From positions 39,696,001-39,760,000 of the forward strand of contig BSBM01000486.1 in assembly GCA_027924585.1 (NCBI GenBank): DNA of 64,000 nucleotides, read 5' to 3'. Of the stretch, positions 40,501 to 55,500 are shown piece by piece. A program made the translations under genes and the position numbers. The number at the start of each line of letters is the position of its first letter. The first letter of the stretch is position 1. The notes beneath the pieces are model-generated. The model worked only from the letters and a program-made list of their open reading frames with translations. It was not told the origin of the DNA and made no database searches. The DNA is from Larix kaempferi. Taxonomy: Eukaryota > Streptophyta > Pinopsida > Pinales > Pinaceae.

Positions 40501-43500
40501 AAGTGATTTTGCTTGAGTGAAGGGTACATTTTTGTTAAGGTCATAACAGAGGAGTTCAACAATAAGCACCACCAACATCAAGGTAAATAAAGAGGTTGAT
40601 GTGCTTGATTAAATGTCAATCTCATACCCTAATACATGATAGAATCCAATTGAAACATTGCAATCCTGAAATACTGAAAATTGTTAAGTCTACAGAATTC
40701 TGAATGGGATCTAAAATTCTACTTTTTGCATAAGTCCAATGGGGTTGGAACCACTCTCAAACATCCTGAAACAATTAATGGTAATGTTAAACATTTTAGT
40801 ACTGTCACTTTTAATTTAAGAATTTAATATTACTGACTTTAATGTCACTTGTACAAAATTGGTTGGGCCCGTACAAAACTGGTCCCTAGGCATTGCCAGT
40901 CGTCCCCAAAACAGGGGTACCCCATACAAAATTGGTCCCTGGGAATCCCCAGGCATCCCCAAAACAAGGGTACCATGTCCCCTCTGCAATCAACATCCCT
41001 TGAATCCGTGACAAACGTCTCGGGTACTTCGGCCACATTTCAGGTACGGCAAGGTACGGCCGTGACATCTCCGACCCCGTTTCGGGTACGTTGGTACGAG
41101 TATCTGGTACAGGTATACGTACCCTAACCCCGCGTACAGGTACCCATGCTACTTAGCATAATATTGAGCTAATTCACCCAGTTTTTGTTTATGTTCAAAT
41201 TTGAGGACAACGACATTTGAAAAAGTTTGTCAATGCAACTTTTATGATAAAATTCAATATAAAGTGTGGCCAAGATAATTGAGTGAAGTTGTTATAACTT
41301 CATTTATTCAAACAAAAAAAGACACATTTTTCAAAAATGTCAAATTAAATGTTACATAAAAAAAGGTTGAAACATCATTATATTTTTTGAGAGCATGTTT
41401 TACACACCACACAGTTTGTTTGTATATTTTTAAAGATTAACAAAAAACTAATATTGATATTTTTGGGGGGCAAATTTTATTAAAAACAATCCACCAGGCA
41501 TATTAAAATCACCAAAATTTGCCACTGCTTCAGATTGAACAGAATTTGAACTTTTTGGTAAAAAATCAGAATGCGGTGACTAAGAATTGAGAATTTATCA
41601 AAATCACTTTAACAGTTTGCAGATATTCAAAACACTCTTCTTCGATCACCAGAAAGGTTGCTTAAAATTCAGAATGATATCTCATGCAAGCAATTAAGAA
41701 TAAATATGCAAGTGGTCCATGAAACAAAATCATACCGAATATGCTGCTGTCAGGAAACAATTCACAATTTGCCAAGCATATCCCACAGCATGAAAAGAGA
41801 GATCTGTAATTCCTCCACTAATGGCAGATATGACCTGTAATGAATTATAACAAATCAAACAGGAGTAAAGACAGACAATTTAAACAAGTAAATTATCTGT
41901 ATCACCAAACACTACTTAGATACTTCCGTATGGACTCTGGACCATGCTTGCCAAAGAAATAATTCAATACTTACAAATAACCAGATATGTATTCAAGTTG
42001 CTCGAGTGGAATCAGATGAAACCTCAAAGTTTCCTCTAAAGCAAAACAACCCTGTTTGTTTGCAGCTGTTCATATCAATACTGTCTTGCTTCAATTGACC
42101 ACTTGAAGAAGTAATGCAGTGATCAAGGGTGCTTCTTTGTCTTGGCCACTCCTAACAAGTTCTTAAATGTTGCTTGTGTCCAATGTACTTGTCATAAGAT
42201 GATCACCTCGAAATAAGCAGGGATCTTGGAGATCCCAATATTGAAAAAAAGTCTCAATTGGTCCTAGATAATATAACCACCTAAACAAAACAGATTTCTT
42301 GTGAGGAACAAGAAACCTGTTACACTCCCTTAAAGCCTTGAATAGCTACCCAAGTGTGATGTTCTGCACATCCTTCCTAACAATTAGTACACAATTCAAA
42401 ATTCCAACATAATGCTTTCCAAGATAGGTCTGATTAACTGAGAGATCATATGGTAAAAGTTTGTTATAGTAAGGATCAAGTGTAAGAAGCCTTGACTGGT
42501 GTCTAAGAATCGATTTAATCATATGATCCTCTTGAAGTCTGATGGCAATGACTTCACCATTGATATAAAAAAAGGTCTTAGTTAACCATGAGCAAGTTCT
42601 TACACATGGTTTACTTCTCTCGCAAATTAAGGGGTACAAGTACCATATTGTTTCATCACCCATTAGCTTGAAGCCTTGAACAGAAGAGCGCATGGGCATT
42701 CTACAGTCCAAAAACTTGATGTTTGTTCCAATTGCAGTAAAGTTTGAGAGCAACCCTTCTGATCCAATGTACAGAAACACTGATGGAATTATATGATACA
42801 GAGTATCATATCAAGTCCTTGGAGTGCTGCAACAAAGAGATCAAAATCCTGCACAAACCGCTTGTCCTGATAGTTAGAATGAATATCCTAATGACAGAAG
42901 CTCCTCCCATTGGTATCTCTTGCAATTTGCTTATCTGAATGTCACTGGACGAAAATTGGAATGAGAAAATCTATTCCCATTCAACAGGATGCAAATTGAC
43001 TTCAAAATCCTTTTAGACTGAGTCTTTCTCGTAACTCGTGTTCAACTATACTACAAAGTTCAAATGACTGTGCCTTGGTAGAACTTTAGAAGCACATAAA
43101 TGCATTGAATCCACTGGTTCTGTTTCTAGTATCTTTAGGGTGGATTTCATTGATGGTCAAAGCATTTGATTATTTTATGTCTATTTGTTTCAGAGCACTT
43201 TTAGCACAAGTTAAGGGTTGTCAACTTGATTGCTCCTAAATTTTTCAAGTTTTCTCTATGGAATAGATATATTTCTAGTTGTCAACAACTCTACTAATAA
43301 GGAGAATTTATGATGGGTAGAAGTCTTGATATATGTTAACATGAGGCAAAATTAATTTGCATGGATACATCACAAAGCCATAAGAAAAGCTACTAGGGTG
43401 ATATATGAGATTGGACAATCTATGAGGCATGATATGGTCATTAGTAGTAATGCATAGGCTCTCAATATTTGCAATTTTGCACATTGGTATAGCTAGTGGA

Positions 43501-46500
43501 ATGGTTCACATGGGACTTGTTGACCACCAAACCAACTAGTTGGACAACCGTGTACCATGGACATGAACCATGTGCCTTGAAGATGAGAAAGAAGTACCTG
43601 ATGAATATTTTCAAGTGAGGCAGCTCTTCTTCTTATCTTCTCTTTATGAAATTTCCGCACCCCTGCGGGGGATTTTGTAATGATATGTTAGAGTGAGGGT
43701 CATTTTTTGTATAACTTAGTTGCCTAAGACTTTATCATTAGGGAAGTCCTTTCATCGAGTGTTTCTCCCCTTTAATAATTAAAATTATTTTTTAGTGATT
43801 TTAATTATTTGAGTTTTTCACTCAAAAATACCTCCAAAGTGGTGAAAGGTGTTCTAATGATCGAGTCCATGGGGTGATTGAGGCCTACGAATGTTCTATA
43901 TTACCATGCTAGACATTATCCAGAGTCTTGTAGAATTTCATTAAGTTTTACTTAGGATTTTTTAATTTTTGGTGACTAAAAATTGTCCCTCAACATAAAA
44001 AAATTGTAATGTAAAAGAGGGATAAGTGGTCATTTATAATGTTGCATAGGGGTATTGGTGCTCAAGATAACTGGCATGAGATCCCCTACACCCTTGGACC
44101 AAGTTTGAAGTCATTCGAACAAGTCTTGCTAAGGTTTTGGACACATTTGCCTAAGTCAGTAAAGGAAATCAGAAAATTGAGCAATTAATTAGTAAGGCAA
44201 ATTTTGGAAAAGTGCCTAAGGTCACTTGGGGTGACCAAGTTAAGTTTGCAAAGGTTATGTTATGACCCTAAGGTAAAATTAAAGACCAAACGGGGCCTCC
44301 CAAGCAAGTGTTTTTCAAGTTTGAAGTTTCTCCCTAAGAGGGAAACCCTCTCACCATGGGAAATGAGATAAACTTGAATAAGCCAAAAAGACGGGGTCCC
44401 ACCTTCATGATTCCTTCCCCTTGGCCTAGCAATGAAAGATAAAACATGAGTGGGGTTCCCCCCCCCCGCCATTGCTTGTTATTTGTAACCCATGGAAGTG
44501 CACCCCCCTCCATGGACCCCCTTTCTCTACAAGTGACAAATGTCATTTATGCAAAGTAACTCTCCCCTCTCTCTTTTCCTATTTAAGGAGGCTCCTCCTC
44601 TTCATTTTGGCATGCTCTTGTTCTCTTGCTATTTTCTCTCTCTCTTGCTTCCATTTTGCTCCCATTTGGGCCACTGTAATTTTCAGCCATTTAGCTTAGT
44701 TAAAAAATTCTTTGGAGGAAATCTTGTGTTGGTGTTGCTCTATGGTGATTTGCTTCTACACTTCATAGCTACTCAAGCTTGGAGAGGTCAAACAAGCAAT
44801 TTTTTTTGCTTTGGTAAGATTTGTGGTATTTTTGCGATATATTTTATGAGTTTTTTGTTTTGTAGTTAAGAACTCCATACATTTTTTGGTCGAAGTTTAT
44901 GATTTTTTAGCTCATCATTAGGATCTCACATTTTTTTTAGTTATGTAGCAAATATCTTATAAGTTGCAGGTTACTTGGATTGAAGAGTGGACTTCCTTGG
45001 TCAGATACCCCACTACTTCAAGCATTCAAAGAACAAAGAGCACAATCTCTTCCCTTTTCTTTTAATTTTCTGCATTTTATTTCTACATATTTTCCATACA
45101 AAAATCAGATTTCAAATCTCATTTACATGCTCTTATCTTGTGCAAATTTACTCATAAAATTTTTAGAAATTTTTGTAATATTTTGTATGATTTAACTAAC
45201 ATTGCCCAAGAGTGATTTTGGGCATTTTCTATAACATTTTGTTTGCTGGTTTTTAGCAGGTCTATACATTTTAAAGGTGTTATGCTACCCAAATTTGGCC
45301 ATCACCAAGCATAAAGGGCATCCACAAGCTACTATTTTAGCCACTTGCAAGAAAACAGTCAAAATTACTCTCTTCCCTCTCATTTCTCCCAAATATTAAG
45401 TGTTGAAATCTATATCATTGTAACAAGTCCAAGAGAGTCTCTTGGGTTTGATTTCTTGTATTTTGTTTTAAATTCAGGTTCTTAGTTTTCTTTGTCATCC
45501 ATTGCATGCAAGTGAGGAGGCATTGCCACCCTTGCATTGTAATTGTTGAGTGGTTTGGGTTTAGCATATTTCATTTTGTTTTAATTTACTTTGCCCACAC
45601 CTTACAAGTGAGAAGGCTTTGCCTCCCTTGTAAAATTGCGTTTGCTTGCATTTTAATTTGCCCACACCTAGCATGAAAAGAGGCTTTGCCCATCCATGCA
45701 AAATCGTGTTGGCTAGTAGTTTTATTTTCTAACTATTTTTTGCTTTAAGTTATTAATTTGTCCACACCTTACAAGTGAGAAGGCTTTGCCTCCCTTATAA
45801 AATCGCGTTGGTTTATGTTTTATTTTGCTCGCACTTTACAAGTGAGAAGGCTTTGCCTCCCTTGTAAAATCATGTTGGCTTGCACTGTACTTTGGGTTTT
45901 GCTTATTCATTAAAGGTTAAAAGATAAATTGTGCCCTGATTCTTGCCCCGTATTCACTCCCCTTGACGGCTCAACCCATCCTGGGTGACAAAAAAGGGCA
46001 AGGATTTGTGTTGGCTAGAATAATAGGCATTCGGAAATTCATCTTAACTCGATACTGAGAAAAAGGAACTTGACCTATGGATCTAGTGGGGTAGAGGTTG
46101 TTGGGATTCTCGTGGCACTTTGTGTCCTCCAGTTGAGCACCCAACAAGTTTTGGGATTGACCCGTGGAGCTAGTTGAGAACCTTATGTTCTCTTGTTGAG
46201 CAACCGAAAATCTCTCTCAAATCGAAAGAGATAATTTTTCGGGGTAGACACGTAGAGTAGCATTAGTTTTCTTGCACAAACCATAATCCCCTGAGTTAAA
46301 GTGAGACTTAAAATAAACTAAAATTTACAGGACCATTTGCAAAACACTACTATTGTTATTTTGATTACAATACTTTACTTTGAAAACATTTGGATTAGTG
46401 GTTCAATCTTGTTACATGCATATTTGTTCATTAAATTGTTCACCTTCTACAAATTGATGCTTAATGTGATATTTTGATGGTTAGTAAATGATTTGATGCT

Positions 46501-49500
46501 ATTAAAAAATCTGTAATCTTGTTTTATTTTTGTGACTCCATAGCCCAAGTAAAGTACGCACTGGTCTTGTTATTTAACTGTTTATTTTCTCTCTTGCATT
46601 TACAATTGGTTAATTAAGAAAGGTTTGCTTGTCATTGAAACCATTGCATCTCTGCATGTTTGCTTGTCATTGAATAATTTACAACTCTTAAAAGAAACTT
46701 AGTAAGTAGGAACAACACCCCTTGACCTTTAGGAGTTGTGGTCTAAACGGAGGAGTTTTGGATCAAGATGACACTGGGTTCTACACTCATAGTTGCCCTC
46801 AAGAACACACATTGCGGTTTGGAGACTTATCTGTGGTCAAGTGTGTTTTCGGCGGCCAAAAAAATATCATTAAATCCCTGAGATACTTGGTCATGCTATT
46901 TTTATTTTAGGTAATTGTTATCACCTAAACTGTAGTTACCCCTATGGATGTATCCATTAATGGATGGCAATAGGGAAGGGCAACTCAAAAGGTACAACCA
47001 CGATCACCTCGACCTCCAATAGATGGTTGTCACGCCAGTTGAGGCAACCTTCGCTTTATGTTGTCTAGTCCAGACAACAAAGGGGGAGACCTGATCTACT
47101 CCCGACAAGAGAGATCAAACCAAGACACCAAGACAAGTTGAGACTAAGTGAAATAAGGTGTATGGTTTATCCTAGACCTAAGGATGAAGTCACAAGATAA
47201 GTGAGGGGTTCAATGAGTATAGCGTTGGTTCATTGTTAATGTGAGAGTGACTGATAATATTTGAAATGAGATCCAGGATTAAAGTACTAGTCAATTGTGA
47301 GAAAATCCACTGCCTTGGGAACCGTGTCCAATGCAGGGTAGTTTAAGGGTTGAATTGGGGCTAACTAGTATTAGTGACAAGCTTGATCATGAGACATGAC
47401 AACATCAAAGGGTTTAGTCCACCAAACAAGGATCAAACCACAAGTTAATCCAACAATCTAGGAAAGTCGAATTGACTTGGAGAGAGATCAGTGCCTTGGG
47501 AATTGGGATTAATGGAGTTAGAAGATTAATTTATAGTTTGTGACCCCTATGGCATAAGACAAGTGGGCTATTAATGGTTTGATGGATGAATGATTCTAGA
47601 TCTAGCAATTCATGGTTTTACCTAAGTGGACCACAATCCCTTAAAACAAGGAATGCTATCCCCAAGGCAAGATTTCACAAAGTGACCCACTAGACCTAGG
47701 TTTTAAATTATGCTCGTTCTAAATCTACCAAAATCTCATGCACCCATGTCCTAGAAGTGGACCAACGCAAACTCCCAAGGAAGTGTGACTTTGCCCAAGG
47801 AGGGTAAAATGTGCGATAAATAGATCAAGACAAATCCACTGACATCCAAATTATAGATCCAAGTAGATTAATCAAGTGAGAATGTGGATCTAAAGTTTCA
47901 AGGCAATCCAATGGTTAGATCTTACTAGATTTGAGTTTAAAGATACCAAGTGGTCCAAAATGGGGATTAAATCCCTTAAAATGTGGAATAGGGCCCACAA
48001 GGTAGAAATTGCCAAAGTAATAATCCAAGGGTAGGTTTTAGGATATGTAGATCATGAATCAATTGAAATCTCAACTACCCATGTACCGGATCTAGGGTAA
48101 CTCACCTTCCCCAAGAAGTGCACCCTTGCTTGGAGAGGCTAACTGCCTTGGGAAGAGGGTCAAATGGAGGCCAATCTTCACCAAACTATAGATCCGGGAT
48201 GCCATGGATACTATAGAGGTGGGTTTTAAATATCTTACCCAAGAAGCCACTAGATCTTAGTAGATCTGAAAAAATGTAAAAATGGGGGTTTTGATTCATT
48301 AGGGTTTGAAGTATTTTAGACAAGTGGATAGATCATGGAGATAGAAATTACCTTGAGATTATACCTGAGTGATGAAGAGAGATGCCTTGATGTTGAGGAA
48401 GATTCCCGCAAAGATAAGATGAGAGATTGTTGATTTTGCTTGCCGAATTGATGCCCTAGCCCACATGTGCGCCCTCCTCTACCTGTCAATCCAAGGAAAT
48501 CGATTTCAATCAGAGAGGTCAAGTATGGAGGAAATACAAGTAAAATGCAATGATAACATGAAATAGAAAGTCCTGGGACAGTAATACTCCCTGTTACCAA
48601 CGAAGAGATCCAAAGAAGTAGGGAGAGTCTTCCCCTACCAATACTTCCTCCTCAAAGCAAATCGGCCTCCACCTGTAGATGCAAAAACGTGGTACAAAAG
48701 ATATGGCAAAACAAGATCTCCAATAACTCAATGCAAAGGAAGAACCAACGAACGAACACCAAAAACATTCACCACAACACTGGAGATAGATGCAATAATA
48801 ATTTTCTATTCCAATAATCCAGAGCCACAAGTCCCTTTACAATGAGAGGCTCTCTCCTTTAAATAGATAGGAGAGGCACCAAAACCCTAACCATTTTTTG
48901 AATGAGTGGCTAAGATTAAAAGATACAATGTCTAATCAATGGTTGAGATGACCTCAACAATAAAATACATGGATCACTAATAAAATATAACCATAAGTGG
49001 ACACAACCGCCCTAGGAGAGGGGAATCCCACCAAATCATGATGACAAAATATAATAAGAAGCTCATGGTGGGTCCAAGGGGTAATTTTAGACACCCTTGG
49101 TCAATCCCCATAGCACAATAATAATAAAATAGTCATCAATATACCAAATCGTGCCTCTATGGACAAATCGTGGGCCTTAAGAGGCCTCAGAAATCATCAG
49201 AAAGTGCCATAAGTGATGGATGTGGGTCCCGATGAAGCTGAAACTGCTGGAGAAGGTGTGGAAGACATCTCACTCATCATCACTGATCATCCCATGCCAA
49301 AAATTTGCCTCAGTAGCCCAAATCAAATTCCTCTGTAGCCATTTATACCAATCCTGAAATGCCTCGGGAAGCGTGAAACTACCCCAAACTGCCTCCTGGA
49401 GTGCTTGCGCTGTCAAGGTGAGGGCACCAGTGTGTCCGGGAGGGGGGTAATATGGTAAAAACAAGTGGCTGGACCACCCCCTCCAAGCACAGCGCCCTAG

Positions 49501-52500
49501 GTCAACCAAATAAAAACCATCTCTGCTCTGACAGGGTCTCCGACAGACCAAAACTGCACTAGGATAACCTACTGAGGCTCAATCATCACTGTAAGTGCCC
49601 GGAACTGAAAACAGACTGTCTCATGGGACTCAGAAGGTCCAAATCTATACAAGATGTGTACTCATACACCATATGAATCTTTGCATGATCATATAATAAA
49701 TCCACTATACCAGAACAGGTGAAATAATAATAATCTGTAAATGATCAAATAATGCTAAAAACCATAAATCATCATCATAACCCTGTATCTGCTGCATAGA
49801 ATCATCATGTACATGTACATAGACCATATATCATATATCTGTATCATCACAAGGTCCAACCATCTCATGTCCTGCGATTGACCTTGGTCAAACTAGGTTT
49901 GACCAAGTCAATATGACCAAATATAACTCAAACTATCATCAGAAGCTGCTACAAAGTGTCAAAGGTTAATGCATACTTTACAACTTATTCAAATAACAAT
50001 TATAACACAAAGTAATCATTACTGGCGATATAAATCCAAATATATAATGTCATTAATTATTATTATTACTCAGACTAGACTCTCAAGACCATACTCACTT
50101 CATAGCTGTGATCAATTTGCTAGTGAAGGGTGAAGACTAAAATAAACTGGCTAGGCTAAAGGATGACTTGACTGACTCAACTTTGTGACACTTTGGATAT
50201 GGGAAAGGGAATACACACCATAGCATATACTGAATGAGCAACAACACAGGGAATGGCGGTGTCTCACAAATGGATGAGTTGTTCAAAGAGGGTTTATTCA
50301 CCTTTGACAGATGCGCACAATCCATAATACAAATGAGGCCAGCAATTATTTTGATATAGCATTTAAGTTCCATTGCTTTTTGGACCTGAAGTTTTCATAG
50401 CCTTTGATCTATGTGTGTTTATAAACACATTGCATAGATTTACATTTATTTGAGGCTTTCTGCTGCAGGTGTGTTTATAAGGCACTTGTTTACCTGAGCA
50501 CTTCTAGGTGTGTCACAAACAACTTGTTTACCTAGGTATTTACATTTCCAAAAGATATAACATTTTATTTTCATGGCCATTTTCATTTGGCATGCCTTTC
50601 ATTCATGTGTGTTGAAAAACAGATTGCATGAACGGGCTTTTCATACAAGATATAACATTTCACTTTCCAGATTTTGTATTCATGGCAGCACTAAAAGTTT
50701 CAGGTTTAGCCAACGCAACTTTAGTGACTAGGGGGAATTCACAAGGAACTCCAACTCACCATAGATAAGTTTTGTCACCATAGATAAGTTTTGTCACCAA
50801 CTCAGAGCCGAGACACAATAAACAGGGAAGCTCATCCAATACAGAGGCTACAGTGGGGAAAAGTCCTCCATGCCACTAATCAAGTAATAAGTCAAGGCGA
50901 TAAACTAAAAGGTAGGTAATGGATGGATGAAGACAATGAATAATGGAGCCAACACTAGCAAGCCAAGGTATGGTGGAATGATCACCTCTATTCTCCCTAA
51001 GGAACGTAAAACCAATGAGTATGAATAGTGAACTTCTAAGTTTGAGTAGGGACAATAATATATATATAGTAAGATCAACCACGTCCACATATCTATATGA
51101 TCGCCAGATCATGACACTAAGTGCTAACACATGCTATAAGAATAAATATAAAAGCAATATAACCACAAAACTATGATATACCTGCTGAATCATATACCTG
51201 AATGCTCATCCTCTGAACCATCATCTGTCATCTGAAACTACTACTATAACTCGGAGCACTACTGACTGCTCTGCACAAATGGTATAATGGCTACATCGGT
51301 CATCTCTCTGAGTGTCCTGAGACTCAGTCATGGCAATGGGGAATACAACTGTTGTCCAAAATCTGATAGTGATCCAAATATAGATGCTCATCTCAGCATC
51401 TCAATGTAAGGGAACTGGCCGAATAGTGTACTCGAATCTGACAAAAAATGTATGATAGCCCGGCTACTATATATGTGATAACAGTAATCTTGTTAAGGTT
51501 GTATTCACAACAAAAGACATCAATTGTGGCAGGCGTTGCTAAAGAGGAATAGAAATGCTTGTCTTGATTCATAGAATGTAGTTAGCATGCTAATCAAGCT
51601 AAGAAAAATCTATACTAGATAAAATCCTTTTTTCCAAATTTTCATGAAAATATTCCAATTATTTTATCTGTCAAGGGGAAATGAGGTATGACATAATGTT
51701 AAGTATCACCCCCTGACATGTACGGGTGACTTGATGATCGATGCCTTTATGATTTTGATCACATTTATCAGCTCCATAGATGAGATCTATGGTTCACCCA
51801 TGGATATTTCCCAAAGACACTTCCAGCTTGCCAAATCACCACTCTTTTGCCAGATATTCTTGAGGCCTTTTCCAGCTGATGCATGCCACATTGACACCTG
51901 GTGATTGTTGTTAATGTTATTGTAACTGCGGAAGATATTCACTTGTATTTTATACTGTAATTATTATTGTATTGTATTTGTACCTCCGACGGAGATGTTT
52001 GTTCCTCTGCTCGGGGATGTAATTATTACATTTGGTCATGTAAAGTCATTGAGGTAAATCCTCCCTTGTAAGTCGGGGCAATAGATCCCTCTAGAGTCAA
52101 ATGTAAAGGGGTTTTTAAGTCCCCTAGAGGAGTCGGCCCAGTTAAAATTAATTGGGGCCGACATGTCAAGTGGTAAAGTTAAAGTGGAAGTGAATGTATA
52201 AATAGAGAGCAAGGTTCTCTCATTTATTCATTCACTCACTCACCAAGTTCGCAATAGTGAGAAGGAGGACAAGTTCGCACAAATGAAGAAGAGAGAAGCT
52301 GCTAAAGACCATCTCTATTTTTGGGGTTTACTTTTGTGACATTGTTTTGGTGATCATTTTATCTCTGAGGAAGTTGCGTGGTTTTCTCCTTTATGGTTTC
52401 CCCGAGGAAAATCTTTGTGTCTCCTGTGTTTATGTTGTGCTTGTTATTCTCTCGGTAAGATAATTATAGCTTTAAAGTTCAAAATCTAACATGGTATCAG

Positions 52501-55500
52501 AGCTAACCTGAGAAGAAGACATTGTGCAGTTGCGGGAAGCTAGGGTTTCCATTTCCGGAAAATAGTCATCTTGGCATTTTCACTATAAATCACTTTTGGT
52601 GAATTTTCGGTATCTGAAACTTGGACAGGCCGAAGATGAGATGTTCATGTACTTTGTGTCCGAGTTTCAGTGTCAGATTCGTTGAACTTTGTGAGATATG
52701 ATCCGTACAAGTTAGGGTTTTTGCCTCTTCCAGAATGCATCCCTAAACAAGTGACCTAGGAAACAAGGTCATATCTCGGGATAGGAAGCTCCAAATGGAA
52801 TTCCGTAAAACGTGACAGTTAGGGCACGGACTATAGTTTCACAGGTCCGAATATCATAGGCCGAAGTTGAAACAGTGACACGTGGCACACCGTACAAGTT
52901 CGCTATGCTGTTTCATCCCATAAACAGGTCATGTTGGGAAACTTAGCATATCTCTCTCATGGAGAATCCAATGAAGCTCAAATCTCTGGGGTTGGAAAGA
53001 TGACAGGTCAGGCTACCACAAGCCGAATTTTCAGACCCTGAGGATCAGAAATTTCAGAGATACACCAGAAACAATACGAAACATCTAAAATGGCTCAACG
53101 GAGGAAATCAAAGAAGAGGAGGAAGTTCTCACTTAGGGTTTTCATTTTTAGAGGTATGGAAGTACCTGATACAATGTTGGACACACCCTGATGAAACATT
53201 GGAAACTTTGAAAATGGATTTGGAATCCCTTCATCATAGATATTAATCTTCCATCAAAATGTTGTGGGAGGAAGGAGATTGAAAATTAGGGTTTTTGGAT
53301 TCTACAAGAAGAAACCCTAGCAAAGTTGGGAGACTCATAGGGCAGCAATGAAGGAGGTTTAAATGGCATTGGTATTCTATCATCCTAGCATCATGAATCT
53401 ATATAAGATGTTTACAAGTGATCTACCTTGGACTATTAGGGTTTTACCCTTATAGAGAAGACTACAAGCAATCTCGACAGGTACATGAAGAAAGACAAAT
53501 CAAGTTCTAGATCAAGAATATATGACCATGATGACATGAAGACAAAGAACTCATCCATATTCTTTGCTCACATAGAAGATCTACTTACGAGGTATGTATG
53601 ATTTGGTTCTACTATGCTTAACTTATGAAATATGCAGGTTACTAGCACAGGTCTCTAAATCATTGAAGAGAACAAAGAAGACATTGTTTGGGTATGTTAG
53701 ACATAACTAGCAAGCATGCTAATCCAAGTATGTTTTCCTATATCGAGTTAGAATCCTACTTTGTGTTAGGATCTTAGATAAGTATACTTTCATGTGGTTG
53801 ATAATGATTATTCATGAATATAGAGTTTAAGTAATCAAGTCTTTATGCATATTGTGTTTCTTAGTTTGATTAATTATATGACAAACTAGAAGAGTCCTAT
53901 GGTCAAATCTGAATATGCATGAGTAAAAGACGTACTCCATGAAACCTTGAATATTAACACTCGTGATAAATTACCTGTGTATGAAATGATTATGACCGTA
54001 CGTGTTTAATATTATTTAGGGTTATAATGTTTTGATCTTATTGAGATTATACTAATGAATGTGTGATTATGTATGAGATCTTGAGGATGACACAATGATG
54101 AAACTAGTGCACACTTAAGGGTGCATAGTGCCACAGGATGGATAAAAGCTCAAAGACACAAAATCACGATACTATCATGACATGGAAAGGAAGCAAAGAT
54201 CCAGAGGGAGGCAACCCCACAAAACATAAAAAGATAAGTATTTGAATTACTTCTTGAACTCTGAATAGTTAATGATATTAATAGTTCTATGCATATTTGT
54301 ATTCCTAGAATCGGGAAATGTATCATGCATACGGTAAGCATTCATATAGAATTGAACAGTGTACTACTAATATGCATAAAATGGGTAAGTAGCCAATAGT
54401 TTTGGACAACATTCCATTGTTGCTTGTCTAGAATGAAACCTCTTTGCTAACATTCTGGGAGCAGTGCACGCTCTTGATAGTATGTTCTGGTAGAGATGGA
54501 AGGCATCTAGATAGTCACCGTATGCATACGGGATATGGAAAAGTGTTGTGCCAAAGCATTGGCCAAGATAGTTGCATAACTATGTGAATCATATCAGTAT
54601 GCATAAAAGGTTATCATTGAAATGATTTGATGATTATGAAGTGTTACTAATCTTGTAATTGAATTTGATTTGTAGGAAAGATCATGTGCTATGATCTACA
54701 AGAGAAGGATGATGAACACTTGTTCCGAAGAACAAGTGATGACTGTTCAGCAAGAAGTCTTACAAATCAAACATACTATAGAGGTACAAGGCAAGGTCTG
54801 TGGCTTGCAGTTTCTCACATGAAGAGGGAATTGGATACACTTCTACTAGATCTATACTCACGATAGCCACAGTAATAAAATAAAAGTTACATCAGGAGAA
54901 CATGAAGGCAACTTTCCTGGATGATGAAGTGTATGTGGAGCAGCCACTAAGATTTGAGGCACATACATGTGTGAGGCCTTGGACAGACACCCTAGACATG
55001 GGACAACATATGGACTTGTTGCCCAGCCGATAAGGAGAATATCTTGGAAGAAATATTCTAGCTCCCAGTGACATTGTGAAAGACCAATGATATGGATAAC
55101 TTCTTACAGAAGATTAAAGAAGGCTTTGTACGAGTTCAATAGGCACCCAGAATAATTAGTTATTTGATGAGTTTCAACCACGGGTGATGCAGATTTCAAT
55201 CTTTGCTACAAGGTTGAGGATGGTTGCTATATATACAGATAGCTTGATTCTCGCAGAAGCTCATAGATGGATGCAGAGAGTGCATGATGTTAGACACAGA
55301 GGGAGGACTCCACCTCAGAGGGAGAAGATCTCAGAGTTCAAGAATCTTGGCACGATTCTTGCGATTAGACATGTGGGTGAGATCAGATGATATTTTCCTT
55401 ATCCAAGGAAAATATGCAGATGAGATCTTGAAGGGATTCAGGATGATGGACAGTGGCTTCCATAGGCTACAAACAGATTATTGGTTCGTTGATGTTCTTG

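Larger units (their letters stand above)
6507..41735 (-). other. GONST1: 35,229-bp intron of the transporter gene
   Basis: The intron lies between exons b and c, with donor GTATG at the right end and acceptor GCAG at the left end. It contains at least four hAT elements, a 13.9-kb LTR element, two solo LTRs and three SINEs. Its length comes from stacked insertions, several of them nested. Confidence 0.9.

Noticed and set aside
33115-51483. The two 4.5-kb solo LTRs as ends of one element
   Set aside because: They are in opposite orientation and have separate perfect TSDs.
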